From: Isoperla grammatica
Lineage: Eukaryota > Arthropoda > Insecta > Plecoptera > Perlodidae
Direction of reading: 5' to 3'
Length of the DNA: 64,000 nt
Assembly: GCA_945910005.1 (NCBI GenBank)
Contig: OX246737.1
Coordinates: forward strand, 78,502,431-78,566,430
The notes below the pieces were generated by a model. That model made no database searches, was not told where the DNA came from, and worked only from the letters and a program-made list of their open reading frames with translations. The position numbers and the translations under genes were made by a program. Position 1 is the first letter of the stretch. The number at the start of each line of letters is the position of its first letter. Of the stretch, positions 1 through 11,119 are shown piece by piece.

Positions 1-1130
1 CAAGAAAAAGTAAACAATCAACATTTAACATTTTCTCGACTTATGCACAGTTAAAAGCTACACACATGCAGCTCCTCCCGTTGGAAAATGATATTAGCCA
101 ACCTAAATAAATCACATAAATCATGACGGCTGCTGACTTGACTGTGCACATAGTGAGAGCAGTTCATTCATTCCAGACACGGCGAGACTAAATTGAATGC
201 ATTTGAGCGGATGGACGACTGAGCAATGCTTTCTGGGAATGAACAATGAATAGCTGGTAATTTGGTCGAGCCAGCACAATTTCTTGCCATTGTATGTAAA
301 CTAGACTAGGACACAGCACAAATGACATTCATTAGGACAGTGCTATTCTGTGTTGCTATTTGGTTGACACATTCCACTTTAAATGTAAAAATATCTTTAG
401 CACCACAAAAACAAGTTGTATGTTGCTGGGTATTACATAACTTTGTGACAGTTACTTGAAATATCTACATGTTGTCTACACCATTGTGCATAACACAGTG
501 GCACCGGAACAAGGGAGTTAGAGGGGAACCTTCCTTCCCTGGACTTTGAGAAGGGGGGCAATAATATCTATTTGTCTCCCCAAGAAGTAGAGAATTCTGC
601 TAAGATTCAGATTCAGTGCTCAAAAATGTAAAATAGGTACCATTATTTCATTAACATATGTACAGTCCTTTATGCGCTTTTAAAAGTTCCCACATACGAG
701 GTAACTAGACACATTTTTCTTCGAAATCTGAAGGTGTGAGATAGACACCTTTTACACGTGCGTGCCATTGTGTGTTGCACTGGTTGCACTGAATAGATTT
801 CAAGAAGTGTGTCAGTAATAATAATAAAACAGTGTTGATATGAAGTGTTTCAAGTAGTAGTAGTCAAAGTATGTGCGCATGTGTTGGTATAACAATCATT
901 GCGCAATTAGTTTATTCGTATGCTGAATTTCCAGAGAATATTAGTTTTACCTTTCTTGCGATTGTACACAGTTACATAACTAACTAGAGTTATATCGGAA
1001 TGCAGCCTAGCCGTAGCCACGCCACCCAAACCCAACCCCTTGTAATAACACAACTAATCACTCCGACGGCTGAGGAGAACGCAGAGTGTTGCCCCGTGGA
1101 GAAACTTTTCACGGGTAGGATCAGGAGCCC
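1..1130. other. Intergenic AT-rich DNA, nothing recognised
   Basis: No convincing reading frame, RNA gene or repeat was found on either strand. The stretch is AT-rich and carries only short simple runs. Confidence 0.5.
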
Positions 1131-1271
1131 GATTCTCTAAATCTGTGGTAAATTTCTCACCGGTTTCTGTCGTTACTCGTTACGGAAGGCGAATGGATGG
1201 CTGTGATTGGGTCACAGCCTTCTCATAACGACCAAAACCGGTGATCACCTTATCGTTGACCATAGAGAATC
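1131..1271. repeat. Short inverted-repeat (MITE-like) element
   Basis: The ends are inverted: GATTCTCTAA at 1131 faces TAGAGAATC ending at 1271. Inside, CACCGGTTT near 1158 is mirrored by AAACCGGTG near 1235, and GTCGTTAC pairs with a similar inverted segment. The 141-bp size and foldable ends fit a MITE, but no target-site duplication is clear, so the edges are approximate. Confidence 0.5.
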
Positions 1272-1457
1272 AAGGCGCTGGTCAGTCTGAGATGAGCGGT
1301 CGTAAGGGTAGGATGTACGGCTCCGCTCCGTGAGATTGAGTGCAAGAAAGACCTAAGTGAAGCATGGAAATGGCAACCCCGAACGGGCCGAGCCCGTCCG
1401 CTAACCATGCCCGCGCTCGCTCTTTCTCTCTCTATAGGCCGGTTCAGACACTTTGCT

Positions 1458-1582
1458 AAGGATTATGGCTGGAAGTTGAACATACGGAAATGCGTGTAGG
1501 CGACCACACGACACGATATCGCTAACGACTAGCGCTATGGCTAAGAAAAGTGAACTAACTTTTAACTTCCAGCCATATCCTT
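1458..1582. repeat. Hairpin-forming inverted repeat
   Basis: AAGGATTATGGCTGGAAGTT at 1458 is matched in inverted orientation by AACTTCCAGCCATATCCTT at 1564-1582 with about one mismatch. About 80 bp lies between the arms. A small non-autonomous DNA element or a chance hairpin are both possible. The intervening 1283-1457 is moderately GC-rich and shows no gene. Confidence 0.5.
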
Positions 1583-1666
1583 ATCCAGAATCAGGTCCAT
1601 CCAATCAGAAGCTAGGATGTCTTTTTGCAGAAACCAATCTAATAGAAACTACTGATGTTATATAAG

Positions 1667-2582
1667 CTTAAAGTGTTCGTTCACCTCTTACTGCAATGTG
1701 TACCAAGACACTCAAGTTGGTATATAGACCACATATTCAATAACAGTTTCACCGAAAATGATTCGAGTTATAATTAGTGGTTAAATGTTTTATGCAGCCA
1801 GCTCAACGTTGTACGTTTGGCAACACCTTACCCCGGAGTGTCGAGTGACCTTGCCTCGCGCATCTAGAGGGTTGGGCGAAAAGTATCCAGCCAAGGGCAT
1901 GTGTATAGTCGTTTCAAATTTTCCGTCCACTACAATAGAAACCGTTTTATTCTTCACATTATAGCAATATATAAAATGGCAGGTCAAATAGAAATTAACA
2001 CAAATACGTAAAATAGTTCATTTTACGTCGTAGTCTAATGTAACGACATACCTGTAACAAGAAGAATTTTCACCAAGATGTATCAAACAAACGTAAGTTT
2101 GTGAAATTTACTTTAGGTCTTTCTGAAAACCTGTTCGGCGCAAGTAACTTAATTCTTAATTTGACAAAATTATTATAATTATATTCCTTATCTTGACAAA
2201 TACTATTATCATTTCACAAATTGAAGAAAAATATAAACACATTTCCAGTGAGTTGTTACAAATCTTGTATCTATCCCCTTGACCACGCGCCTTCTGCACC
2301 ACTTTCATTTGAACAAAGTATCTCGTCAGACCAAGCGCTCTCCCTCCAATGATGTCTTCAGCCAACCACAGATCTTCAGTACCACCCCTCTTTCCAATGC
2401 CCGCTGGAGACGCAGCGCAGAGTTGACAACATGGGTCACATGTCCACCTCGAACAGCAAGTTGCGCGAATAAACAAAGGTACCTGATGGTATAGGCCGCG
2501 TGATATACACCCAAACATTGGTATTTAGGGTTAAACTTTAGATAGAGAACAACTTGCTAAAGAGGTGAACGGGCACTTTAAG
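1667..2582. mobile_element. Non-autonomous TIR element, copy 1 (0.9 kb)
   Basis: The ends are CTTAAAGTGTTCGTTCACC (from 1667) and its inverted equivalent ending CACTTTAAG at 2582, giving about 21-bp TIRs. The whole body is present in inverted orientation at 14166-15100, which defines the element independently. Two short frames are conserved between copies, on the minus strand here: 1790-1987 (contains VVDGKFETTIHM) and 2156-2518 (contains CQLCAASPAGIGKRGG). I recognise neither product, and copy 2 has a stop in the first, so coding is unproven. No target-site duplication could be fixed. Confidence 0.7.
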
Positions 2583-3478
2583 TTATTATTAACTAATTTA
2601 TTAATATTATTTATTATTATTATTTATAAGATAGGCTTTCCCGTAGGCCTAGGCCTATTCTTTTCTTGAATATCATAGACATTCGTGCGTGTGAACCGGA
2701 ACGTCTAGGCGCTAGCTCTTAATCACTATCCTTATCCTAAGCTAATGTGTGTGAACTCCGCTTATCTCTCTCTCTCTCAGGGAGCGTCAATGACACATTG
2801 ACAATGAACGTGCCTGCTATTCACACACAAACACCTGTCAAGTATTTTGCCTATTGACGGTCTAGTTGTCAAAGTTTCCATGTCGCTTGCATTTCGGAAC
2901 TACTTGTCCCAACAAAACAAGATCATAATCACCTGTGTTGCAAGCGCGCCTTGTAGCACTTGCGGATTTATACTACGAGAAGGGGGAGTTTTAACTTAAA
3001 ACGGACTATGTTAAGCAAAATAGAAGCCTGAATCAGGTAAGGATTCAAGGTACGGTCAGGCCCACCTTACCCCATAGGCACAAGAGGCCCGGGCCTAGGG
3101 CGGCACTTTTCAGGGGCGGCAAATTTATTGAAAATTTGTATGTTATCAACCAATGGATTGATATTCAAGAAGTAAAAGTCGTTAATATTTTACTTGTTTC
3201 GAACACAAAATGTCATAGCCAATGCAATATCTCATATTCTCACCTGAGCGTTCACGAAAAATGACTTGTATAATATATTTCTATGCCCTGTTTATGGTTG
3301 ACGATGTCTAATTCGGATAAGAGAGTTGGGTGTAGTGTTTAGAAATGGCAGGTGGAATAATAAGCCGAATGGAGTTTTTGCCTGACCTTTCCTAGAATCT
3401 GGCTATTCATTTTGAAAAGTATTGTAGTGTTCTTTGTAGCAGCATGTGGAGACTTATTAGCCAAAACATGTAGTAGTG
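2583..3478. other. Intergenic DNA, no gene seen
   Basis: Contains a TTATTATTATT run at 2583-2630, a short CT repeat near 2766, and a GC-rich patch near 3060-3120 (AGGCCCGGGCCTAGGGC) that resembles an end fragment of a dispersed repeat. No supported coding region. Confidence 0.4.
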
Positions 3479-4133
3479 CAGTGTTGTGACTAGATAATTT
3501 ATTTTTTATCTAGATAAAGATAAAGATAATTCTCCAAAAAATTATCTAGATAATAGATAAAAGATTAAAATAATTATCTAGATAATTTTGAAAGATAAAA
3601 GATAATAATGATATTATTGAGTTATTGACATGTTTCTTAAAAAGCAATATTTACTTATTTTTTTTTCATATCTATCATAATGTGGATGGATTTTAAGGAT
3701 GGGATAGTTAGGTGTAAAGTTATTAGAGAATAGAGATACAGGACTAAGGATATTCAAAATTTCAAACTTTATTGTAAAAATCAGTACAAGATACATTACT
3801 ATTAGGGTATGTCCAGGAAAATGTCTTAAGTTTTCAAAAAGCAAAATTCAATTAATTTAAACATGCTTGGTGTCAAATTTAAGATATAGTCTCCCAAACA
3901 CTAAATTTTTCATTTTGAAAAATGGTATATTTTATTATTATTTTGTATCTATATTATGGTTAAACATTTTATCTATTTATTTTATCTAATAGCATAAAAT
4001 TTTAGATAAGATAATCTGTATTTTCATCTAGATAACAGATAAAGATAACATCAAGCTAGATAAAGATAATAGATAACAGATTTTATCTAGGTACGTTATC
4101 TAGATAATTTTATCTAGATGAGTCACAACACTG
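3479..4133. mobile_element. hAT-like MITE rich in TAGATAA
   Basis: CAGTGTTGTGAC at 3479-3490 is exactly inverted as GTCACAACACTG at 4122-4133. The subterminal regions (3488-3610 and about 3960-4118) are saturated with TTATCTAGATAA-type words, so the element folds on itself. The CAG...CTG start resembles hAT superfamily ends. Flanks are AGTAGTG on the left and AGTAGTA on the right, but the surroundings are (AGT)n, so an 8-bp hAT duplication cannot be proved. No transposase is present. Confidence 0.65.
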
Positions 4134-4664
4134 AGTAGTAGTAGTATTTTTTATTTACCAAAATGAGCATTCGCTCTTTACAATGGCAAGTATCTACAAT
4201 ACACGTGATATGAACACATGAAAATGAACGAATAAGACAAAGAAATTACACTGAAGAAGTTACACCGATTCACAAAGTTATATATAAAAACAAGATATAT
4301 AAACCTAAAATTTAGGCTTAGAGTAAAAAATACACCTCAACGTAATAATTATAATATTAAAAGACTGTACGTGGTATCACAATACATGTGGAATTACAAG
4401 TTGTCATAATAAGATAAAATACTAATATTAATAAACCTTTATAAATATACATAATAGTAAACATTATTAAAATAAAATAGACATAACAATAATAACACAT
4501 AGCAATACACATCAAATTAAATCCAAGTATACGTACGCACAATACAATACAATGCACATATAGGCATAGGCCTGGGTCTAACCTATTCCATCTTATAATA
4601 AAATTTACATAATAACAACAAGCATATATAGTTGTATGTAGTGAAGTCAAGCTAGAAACCTAAA

Positions 4665-5612
4665 TGCCTCCTTCAATATCCTTTAGAAGAGTACTTTTTA
4701 TTTCCCGTTTGAAAGCAAGTTTGCCAAGTTCTTTAGTTTTGGTGGTAGTTTATTATAGAGGACAAATCCCTGATGTTTAATGTTGGATTTTCCAAACTTT
4801 TGTGTATTGACATGTCTAATGTGAAGGTTGTTTCTAGAACGGGTATAATGGGTATGTGTGTCCCTGTTCAGTTGGAAGGTTAGATTCGTCCCACAATAGT
4901 TTTGAAGCATGTTATGTATAAAAGTTTAGGTTTGGTATTTGTGGATGATAAGGAGTGGCAGTATTTTATTTTTACAGTACATGTTAACGCGATGCATTTC
5001 CCTTGGGTAGTTAAATGTTACGAATAGCTCGATTTTGAATAATAGCCAAGCGGTTAACATTGGATTTGCAAGACGTCCCCCAAACTATATTTAAATAAGA
5101 AAGATGGCTGTGTATGTATGAGTAGTAAACTGATTTGAGGACAGATACCTTTATTAGTACTGAGGTACGTTTTAGGATACCCGTAATGGGAGAGATCTTC
5201 TTGGCTACATGTTCAATATGCTCCTTCCACGACAGACTTTTATCTATTATTACACCCAGGTATTTAACTGATGGAACCTCTAGGATTTGTTTGTTGTTAA
5301 AAGTTAGTTGGATAATATGATTATTCCGAGAGTGATTACGTGAGTTGAAGACTATGTAATTGGTTTTCATTATGTTGAGGGAGAGTTTATTTATGCGTAG
5401 CCATTCTGCTAATATTTTTAGGTCGTCTTGCATCATAACAGCTAGGTCTTCAAGACTTTGAGAAAAATAAAATAAGTTAGTGTCATCTGCAAATGATTGC
5501 AACAGTCCATCTATTCCAGACTGGCTGAGATCATTTATGTATATTAGAAATAGTAGCGGGCCAAGAATGGAACCCTGAGGTACGCCACAGTTAAATATCT
5601 CCTCTGTCCCTT
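4665..5612 (-). pseudogene. Reverse transcriptase, C-terminal half (non-LTR ORF2 fragment)
   Basis: Entering from the insertion edge, the frame carries GVPQGSILGPLLFLIYIND, then FADDTNLF (the catalytic xADD motif), then LGVIIDKSLSWKEHI, all typical of Jockey-superfamily RT. The first frame ends at 5011, and similarity continues in a shifted frame (4698-4910) with TRSRNNLHIRHVNT and FVLYNKLPPKLKNL, the usual C-terminal tail. A further shift near 4720 leads to the end near 4665. At least two frameshifts make it a pseudogene. It is the continuation of the RT half at 8470-8945. Confidence 0.85.
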
Positions 5613-6435
5613 TAGTCCTTTGCATAACGAGAATGACGGTATAAAATTTGGGTCAAAGGATGACATATATCAAAAGAAAGCTTGAGACAAGTACTTTTCA
5701 AAAAAATATGACATATCGCTGGCAAATCCAGCTTTCTATGTCAAAACTAGGGTCAAAGGTCAAATTATTAATTTTTTTAATAATTTTTAAATTAATAATG
5801 AAACAATGTTTGCAAGTATAATCATACACTTTGAGTAAGGTTATTGTATTATGTTTCTTAAAAAAAAATTAAATTAACCATTTAGCCTTTTTTGACCTTA
5901 ATTGAGGTCAATTTTCTCAAAATGGGTAATTTTTAAAATTGTCTTCGATTTATTGACCAATATTCATTATATCAACGTACTTACTCATAAATACGTTAAA
6001 ATGAATAGTTCTTATTGTTATCATATTGTTTTCACGGTATTCATTTAAAATGGTGGTCAAAGGTCAATAGGTAAGTATCTTCAAACTAGGTCTAGTAACG
6101 AAAATATTACTTATGGGTACTCTAAAGACGCAGAATTTTAACTGCAATTACAATAACGAATAACAATATAATGTTCTAATCGTAAGAGAATGTAATTATC
6201 ATATAACTTATAAACTACTTAAGATTGTTACTGAATTTCTAATTAATGTCCTCAGACATCAGGGTATTCTTGAATGGGTGTGCAACTACAACAAAATACA
6301 TTTTTATAAAAGAACATGACCATGCTCAGATACGTGATATGATAGTATGATATGATATCTGTCCTAGCAGTCACTGTCTAGTCGTCAAATTAATCAGAAT
6401 TGAAGTCAAAATCACTCAAAATTGAAGTCCTCAGA

Positions 6436-7281
6436 TTAATCACCTTCTGATTCACTGGAATTCTCATGCTGGGTACCGATATTTGGACAGTCCTTCAGCT
6501 TACACGCGTGGGTACACTTCAGCTGATTGGCCAAACACTCATAGGTCGGCATCTTGCAAACACGGCAACAGTTACAGGCTAGGAGATTCATAACGGTCAA
6601 AGGTACTGGAGTTCCAATCATCCACTCGTTGCTCAGATCTCCTTCTGCCGTGGTTTTCCATCCATAGCCACACAGATCAGGAACATCAGGGTTGGCTTCC
6701 AAGCAACGTATCAATAGATCGTGTTTGGTTGATAACTCACAGTCGCAGGATATGAAGCAGTAAGCAATCGTTACAAGGTGGTAGCTGATTAGACTTCATA
6801 TCATCACACTTCTAAAAAGCTCGTAGCGCAGCAGGTTGACGCATGACAGAGTCGTGGTCAAAGAGCAGAGTTTACAGACAAACTCTTTGAGTTTTTTTTA
6901 TGACATCGATAGAAACTCTCCAGTCCTGACCCATCTTGCTTAGCTTGACACAGAAATGCGAGTTTTTTTCTCATGATATTCAAAGTTCTCTTTTTCCCTT
7001 CACCACTGAATGAGCTCACTCAGGTTGGAACTCATAGTCGTCCCCTACACCTATAAATGCGCCCGTTGTTAACAAGGTAACAGTTTCATACATGTCATTT
7101 CCCATATAGAAAACATATCCATAGCAACATTGGGTGCCTCTAGGTGAAGTGGCCGACTATGAATCCCAACCTTTGTCACAACCAGTGCATGGAGGTCAGG
7201 GAGGGTATTACATACCTCGAATCCAAACGAACTCGCTAGTTTTTGCACATCTTCGAAGTGTGTTTGATTTTTGGTAGTCAA
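6436..7281 (-). pseudogene. Decayed gene fragment with CXC-like cysteine-rich C-terminus
   Basis: The minus-strand pieces are 7281-7069 and then 6714-6436, with decayed similarity between. The last piece reads ...GYGWKTTAEGD, IGTPVPLTVMNLLACNC, CRVCKMP, CTHACKLKDC. The pattern of Gly-Trp linker, 'P.PL.VM.L..C.C' and clustered cysteines resembles the C-terminal region of a widespread invertebrate repeat-family protein with a Tesmin/TSO1 CXC-like cysteine cluster. That assignment is by pattern recall. Stops and shifts separate the pieces. The same segment is inverted at 7283-7680. Confidence 0.5.
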
Positions 7282-7282
7282 G

Positions 7283-7680
7283 CGTCAACCAGCTGCCCTA
7301 CGATTAAGTCTAATCAGCTACCACCTTGAAACGATTGCCTACTGCTTCAAATCCTGCGGCTGCGAGCTAACCACCAAACAGCGGTCTGGTTTCGTTGTTT
7401 GGACGCCAACTCTGAGGTTCCTGATCCGCGTGGCTATGGATGGGAAACCACGGCAGAAGGAGATCTGAGCAACGAGTGGATGATTGGAACTCCAGTACCT
7501 TTGACCGTTATGGATCTCCTAGCCTGTAACTGTTGCCGTGTTTGCAAGATGCCGACATGTGAGTGTTTGGCCAATCAATAAAAGTGTACCCACGCTTGTA
7601 AGCTGAAGGATTGTACAAATACCAGTACCAGTACCAGTAGCCAGCATGAGAATTCCAGTGTGTCAGAATGTGATTAATCT
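7283..7680 (+). pseudogene. Inverted second copy of the cysteine-rich gene fragment
   Basis: The plus-strand frame 7399-7581 reads GYGWETTAEGDLSNEWM, PVPLTVMDLLACNCCRVCK and ECLANQ, then a TAA stop where the other arm has Leu. In the same frame after the stop comes CTHACKLKDC. It also has an expanded (ACCAGT)n tract near 7618-7640 that the other arm lacks. It is the mirror image of 6436-6850 and belongs to the right arm of the foldback insertion. Confidence 0.5.
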
Positions 7681-8469
7681 GATAACTTGGACAGTGACTG
7701 CTAAGGTAGATATAACATAATACTAGTATCATATCACGTATCTCAGCATGGTCATGCTCTTTTCTAAAAATGTATTTTGTTGCAGTTGCACACCCATTCA
7801 AGAATACCCCGATGTCTGGGGACATTAATTAGAAATTCAGTAACAATCTTAAGAAGTTTATAAATTATATGATAATTACATTCTCTTACGATTAAAACAT
7901 GATATTATTATTCGTGATTGTAATTGCAGTTAAAATTCTGCGTCTTTAGAGTACCCACAAGTAATATTTTAGTTACAAGACCTAGTTTGACGATACTTAC
8001 CTACTGACCTTTGACCGCCATTTTGAATGAATACCATGAAAACAATGTGATAACAATAATAACTATTCATTTTAACGTATTTATGAGTAAGTACGTTGAT
8101 TAATGAATATTGGCCAATAAATCGAAGAAAATTTAAAAAATTACCCATTTTGAGGAAATTGACCCCAATCAAGGTCAAAAAAGGTAAGTAGGTTATTTAA
8201 TTTTTTTTAAATAAACTTTATACATTTTATCTTACTAAAAGAGTATTTTTAAACTTGCAAACATTTTTCGTTATTTAATAAAAAATTATTTAAAAAATTA
8301 CAAATTTGACCTTTGACTCTGGTTTTGACATAGAAAGCTGGATTTGCCAGAGGTATATCATGGTTTTTTGAAAAGTGCTCGTGTCAAGCTTTCATTTGAT
8401 ATATGTCATCTTTTGACCCAAATTTTATACCGACCAGGCCTTTTTCGAGCCTTATGCAAAGGACTACTT

Positions 8470-8945
8470 TACAATCGCCTATCATTACAAATTGTGTTCT
8501 ATCTTGAAGATAGCTTCTGAACCAGTCTAGGGTTAAACCTCTTACACCGACACGTTCGAGTTTATGGCAGAGAATATTATGGTTTACGGTATCGAAAGCT
8601 TTGCGTAGGTCGACAAAAAGCCCGCTTACATGTTCTCTATTATCAACTTTTTCTTGGATTTTGGAGACAAGATCAACAATTGCTGATTCTGTACCAGAGG
8701 AATCGCGGAAGCCGTATTGACGTTCATAGAAGAAATTAATTTTGTTAAGGTATTCATTAAGTCTGTTTTTTTACAGCTTTTTCTAGTAATTTGGATATAA
8801 CAGGTAAGATTGAGATTGGTCGGTAATTGTTAACTTATTTTGGGTTGCCACTTTTAAATATCGGAATAACCTTAGCCACTTTAAGATTACCTGGAACTAT
8901 ACCAGAAGACATTGATTTGTTGATCATAGTGGTAAGGGGTGCTAC
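8470..8945 (-). pseudogene. Reverse transcriptase, N-terminal half (non-LTR ORF2 fragment)
   Basis: Minus-strand translation from 8945 gives PLTTMINKSMSSGIVPGNLK, VAKVIPIFKSG, NNYRPISILPVISKLLE, YGFRDSSGT and VDLRKAFDTVNHNIL (RT motif A), ending at IGDCK at the insertion edge. A TAA replaces a residue after FKSGNPK and a frameshift lies near 8770, so it is not translatable in one piece. It joins 5612-4665 once the 5613-8466 insertion is discounted. Confidence 0.8.
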
Positions 8946-10558
8946 AAGTAATCGCAGATTCGGAGTACGGCCAAAATATTGAGATCTGGGACAAATTCGA
9001 GCCAGTTACTATTACTGAATTGAAAACTATAGTTAACAGTCTAGATAGCAAAAAAGAAGGAATGGATGGTCTATCTTCTCGGTTTTTTAAAGAAACTTTT
9101 AGTACTATTGGTATGCCTCTACTTAACGTTATTAATAGTTCACTTGAGGCTGGTGTTTTTCCTGAAACGTGGAAAACATCAAAAATTATTCCAATTCAGA
9201 AAGTAATTAATACAAAGTTGGCAACTGAATATAGGCCCATTAATGTGTTACCAATATTTGAAAAAATAATGGAACTTGTTGTACATAAGCAGCTTCAAGC
9301 ATTTTTTGACCGAAATAAATTGTTGTTTGAAAATCAATCTGGTTTTAGAAAGGAATTTTCATGTGAAACTGCCTTGCAGTTAATATTGTCCAAATGGAAG
9401 GAGGATTTGGATAAAAATAAAGTAATATTGGCTGTTTTTTTAGATTTTAAGAGAGCCTTTGAAACGATCGATAGGAAGATTTTATTAAATAAACTTGAAG
9501 CGTATGGTGTGAAGGGCACTGTTTTAAAGTGGATTCAATGTTATCTTAATAATAGAAAACAATATGTTAAGTTCAAAGGGGTAAAATCCCAGAGTAAAAT
9601 AAATGACTATGGAGTGCCTCAAGGATCTGTCCTGGGGCCTCTATTGTTTATTATATATATAAACGATTTACCAAAGTGTGTTAGGAATGTTGTGATGAAT
9701 TTATTTGCTGATGACACTCTGATATCTGCTTCGGGATGTTCCTATGAAGAAGCATGTGCTATACTTAACGAAGCGTTGGCTCAAGTTAGTGACTGGTTAA
9801 AAAGAAATAAACTTAAACTTAATGTCACCAAAACTAAATGTATGTTACTAACATCATCAAAGGAAAAGAAAAATGCAATTGTTAACAGTACTCAGTGGGA
9901 GGATGTGTTAGTATGTATTGATGGTGAAAAACTAGTAGTTGTAGATGAGTTTAAGTACTTAGGGGTAATTATTGACGAACACCTGACTTTTACTCGCCAT
10001 ATTGATTTTATAAATAAAAAAGTCAATAAAAAGCTGGGTTTTTTGACGAGAATTTCGAAGGATCTCTCACTTTGGGTGAGAAATCTTATTTTTAAAACCA
10101 TTATTATGCCACATATTACTTATTGTTCAACTGTATTGTGGGGTATTTTTAATAAGGACATGTATGTGCTTCAAAAGCTTCAAAATCGTGGCATGCGGAT
10201 AGTATTGCGGTGTAATAGAAGAACCCCCATTAAAGTGATGTTAGAAATGTTGAATTGGCAAAGTATTGAACAAAAAATAGCTATGAGTGTTCTGATATTT
10301 ATTTACAAGATGGTACGAAGGAATGGGCCGGTTAATTTTATCAATGAGACGCACTCCCACGATACAAGAGGAAGTAGCATGCTAGTTGTGACACGTAAAA
10401 ATAAGACAAAGTCACAAAAATCTTTATTTTATTCAGGTTTTATATTTTTTAATAAAATGTTGAAAAAAAATAAGATGACAAGAGATGATGTTTTAAGATA
10501 CTCGCTGAATACTTTTAAAGGTGTGTGTGCCACCTTTGTTGACAATGAATTTGCATAA
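8939..10558 (+). CDS. Reverse transcriptase (non-LTR, 5'-truncated, open frame)
   Basis: An uninterrupted 539-codon frame. Its first few codons are host flank, so the apparent start is not a true start. Visible RT blocks are EYRPINVLPIFEKIMEL, SGFRKEFSCETALQ, FLDFKRAFETIDR (motif A, Asp), GVPQGSVLGPLLFIIYIND, LFADDTLIS (catalytic xADD), LNVTKTKCMLL and YLGVIIDEHLTF. The C-terminus has the HDTRGSS-type block. The blocks fit the Jockey/CR1/L2/Daphne assemblage. No endonuclease is present. The intact frame suggests a relatively recent insertion. Confidence 0.85.
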   Translation: MLQVIADSEYGQNIEIWDKFEPVTITELKTIVNSLDSKKEGMDGLSSRFFKETFSTIGMPLLNVINSSLEAGVFPETWKTSKIIPIQKVINTKLATEYRPINVLPIFEKIMELVVHKQLQAFFDRNKLLFENQSGFRKEFSCETALQLILSKWKEDLDKNKVILAVFLDFKRAFETIDRKILLNKLEAYGVKGTVLKWIQCYLNNRKQYVKFKGVKSQSKINDYGVPQGSVLGPLLFIIYINDLPKCVRNVVMNLFADDTLISASGCSYEEACAILNEALAQVSDWLKRNKLKLNVTKTKCMLLTSSKEKKNAIVNSTQWEDVLVCIDGEKLVVVDEFKYLGVIIDEHLTFTRHIDFINKKVNKKLGFLTRISKDLSLWVRNLIFKTIIMPHITYCSTVLWGIFNKDMYVLQKLQNRGMRIVLRCNRRTPIKVMLEMLNWQSIEQKIAMSVLIFIYKMVRRNGPVNFINETHSHDTRGSSMLVVTRKNKTKSQKSLFYSGFIFFNKMLKKNKMTRDDVLRYSLNTFKGVCATFVDNEFA

Positions 10559-10659
10559 TTTTATCTGTATATGTAATGTGTGTAATGGATGCCTATTGTC
10601 CAGGTTGTTAATAATTGTATATGATGTAATGTAGTAGCTAGTGCAGCTAAAATAAAGAA

Positions 10660-10702
<43 letters not shown>
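8950..10702 (+). mobile_element. 5'-truncated non-LTR retrotransposon with (ATT)n tail
   Basis: This plus-strand element lies inside the opposed minus-strand non-LTR element. It starts mid-ORF (no endonuclease or ORF1), runs through an open RT frame and ends in an (ATT)n microsatellite at 10661-10702. AAGT at 8946-8949 is repeated at 10703-10706, a plausible short target duplication. With insert and duplicate discounted, the host reading frame is continuous. 5' truncation is the usual outcome of target-primed reverse transcription. Confidence 0.8.
10661..10702 (+). repeat. (ATT)n microsatellite tail of the inserted retrotransposon
   Basis: About 14 uninterrupted ATT units directly follow the AATAAAGAAC end of the plus-strand retrotransposon. 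Several non-LTR clades end in short tandem repeats rather than poly(A). Confidence 0.85.
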
Positions 10703-10704
<2 letters not shown>

Positions 10705-10706
10705 GT

Positions 10707-11050
10707 TGTGTTCTGCAGTGAGTTATGATTTTTATAGTAAATCCATCAGTACCTGATGCCCTGCTGTTTTTAAGACCCATTATGATTTTTGCGATCTCAG
10801 ATTCATTAGTAGGGGACAGGAAAAATGAGTGGGCATTGCCCTTAGGTAGGTGAGTATAAGTAGGAGTATCATTAGGGTATGAAGGTATATCTTTTGCCAG
10901 TTTATCGACAATATTTGAAAAGTAGCTGTTTAACTCATTAGTAACAGCCAGGGGATTAGTTATTTCTACATTATTTTTAATAATGGTTATGTCGATTTTT
11001 TTATCTAATGTAGGTTTATTGTATATTATTTCATTGACAGTTCGCCACAT
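10707..11050 (-). pseudogene. ORF2 linker between endonuclease and RT
   Basis: The minus frame reads MWRTVNEIIYNKPTLD, then TNELNSYFSNIVDKLA, SPTNESEIAKIIMGLK and ASGTDGFTIKI. The 'LK...ASG.DG....' block normally precedes RT motif 0/1 in non-LTR ORF2. The frame then runs into the (ATT)n tail of the plus-strand insertion, which encodes an artificial Asn run. A TAA near 11120 separates it from the upstream piece. Confidence 0.75.
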
Positions 11051-11119
11051 TTTTCGTGGATCTTTAAGGTTATTATTAAGTTTATCATTAAAGTAAACTG
11101 CCTTTCTTGCCCTGATCTC

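Larger units (their letters stand above)
5613..8466. mobile_element. 2.85-kb foldback-type element with ~1.2-kb inverted arms
   Basis: TAGTCCTTTGCATAA at 5613-5627 is perfectly inverted at 8452-8466. Beyond it the arms stay alignable for over 1 kb: GGTATAAAATTTGGGTC near 5638 mirrors 8415-8431, and 6241-6320 mirrors 7750-7830. CTT at 5610-5612 is repeated at 8467-8469, a 3-bp target duplication. Removing the element and one CTT lets the interrupted RT frame run straight on. Both arms carry remnants of one cysteine-rich gene. No transposase is seen, so it is non-autonomous. Confidence 0.8.

Noticed and set aside
4357..4650. 97-codon minus-strand frame in AT-rich DNA
   Set aside because: It lies in the 3' region of the decayed non-LTR element, has low-complexity Tyr/Ile/Cys composition and matches no known motif.
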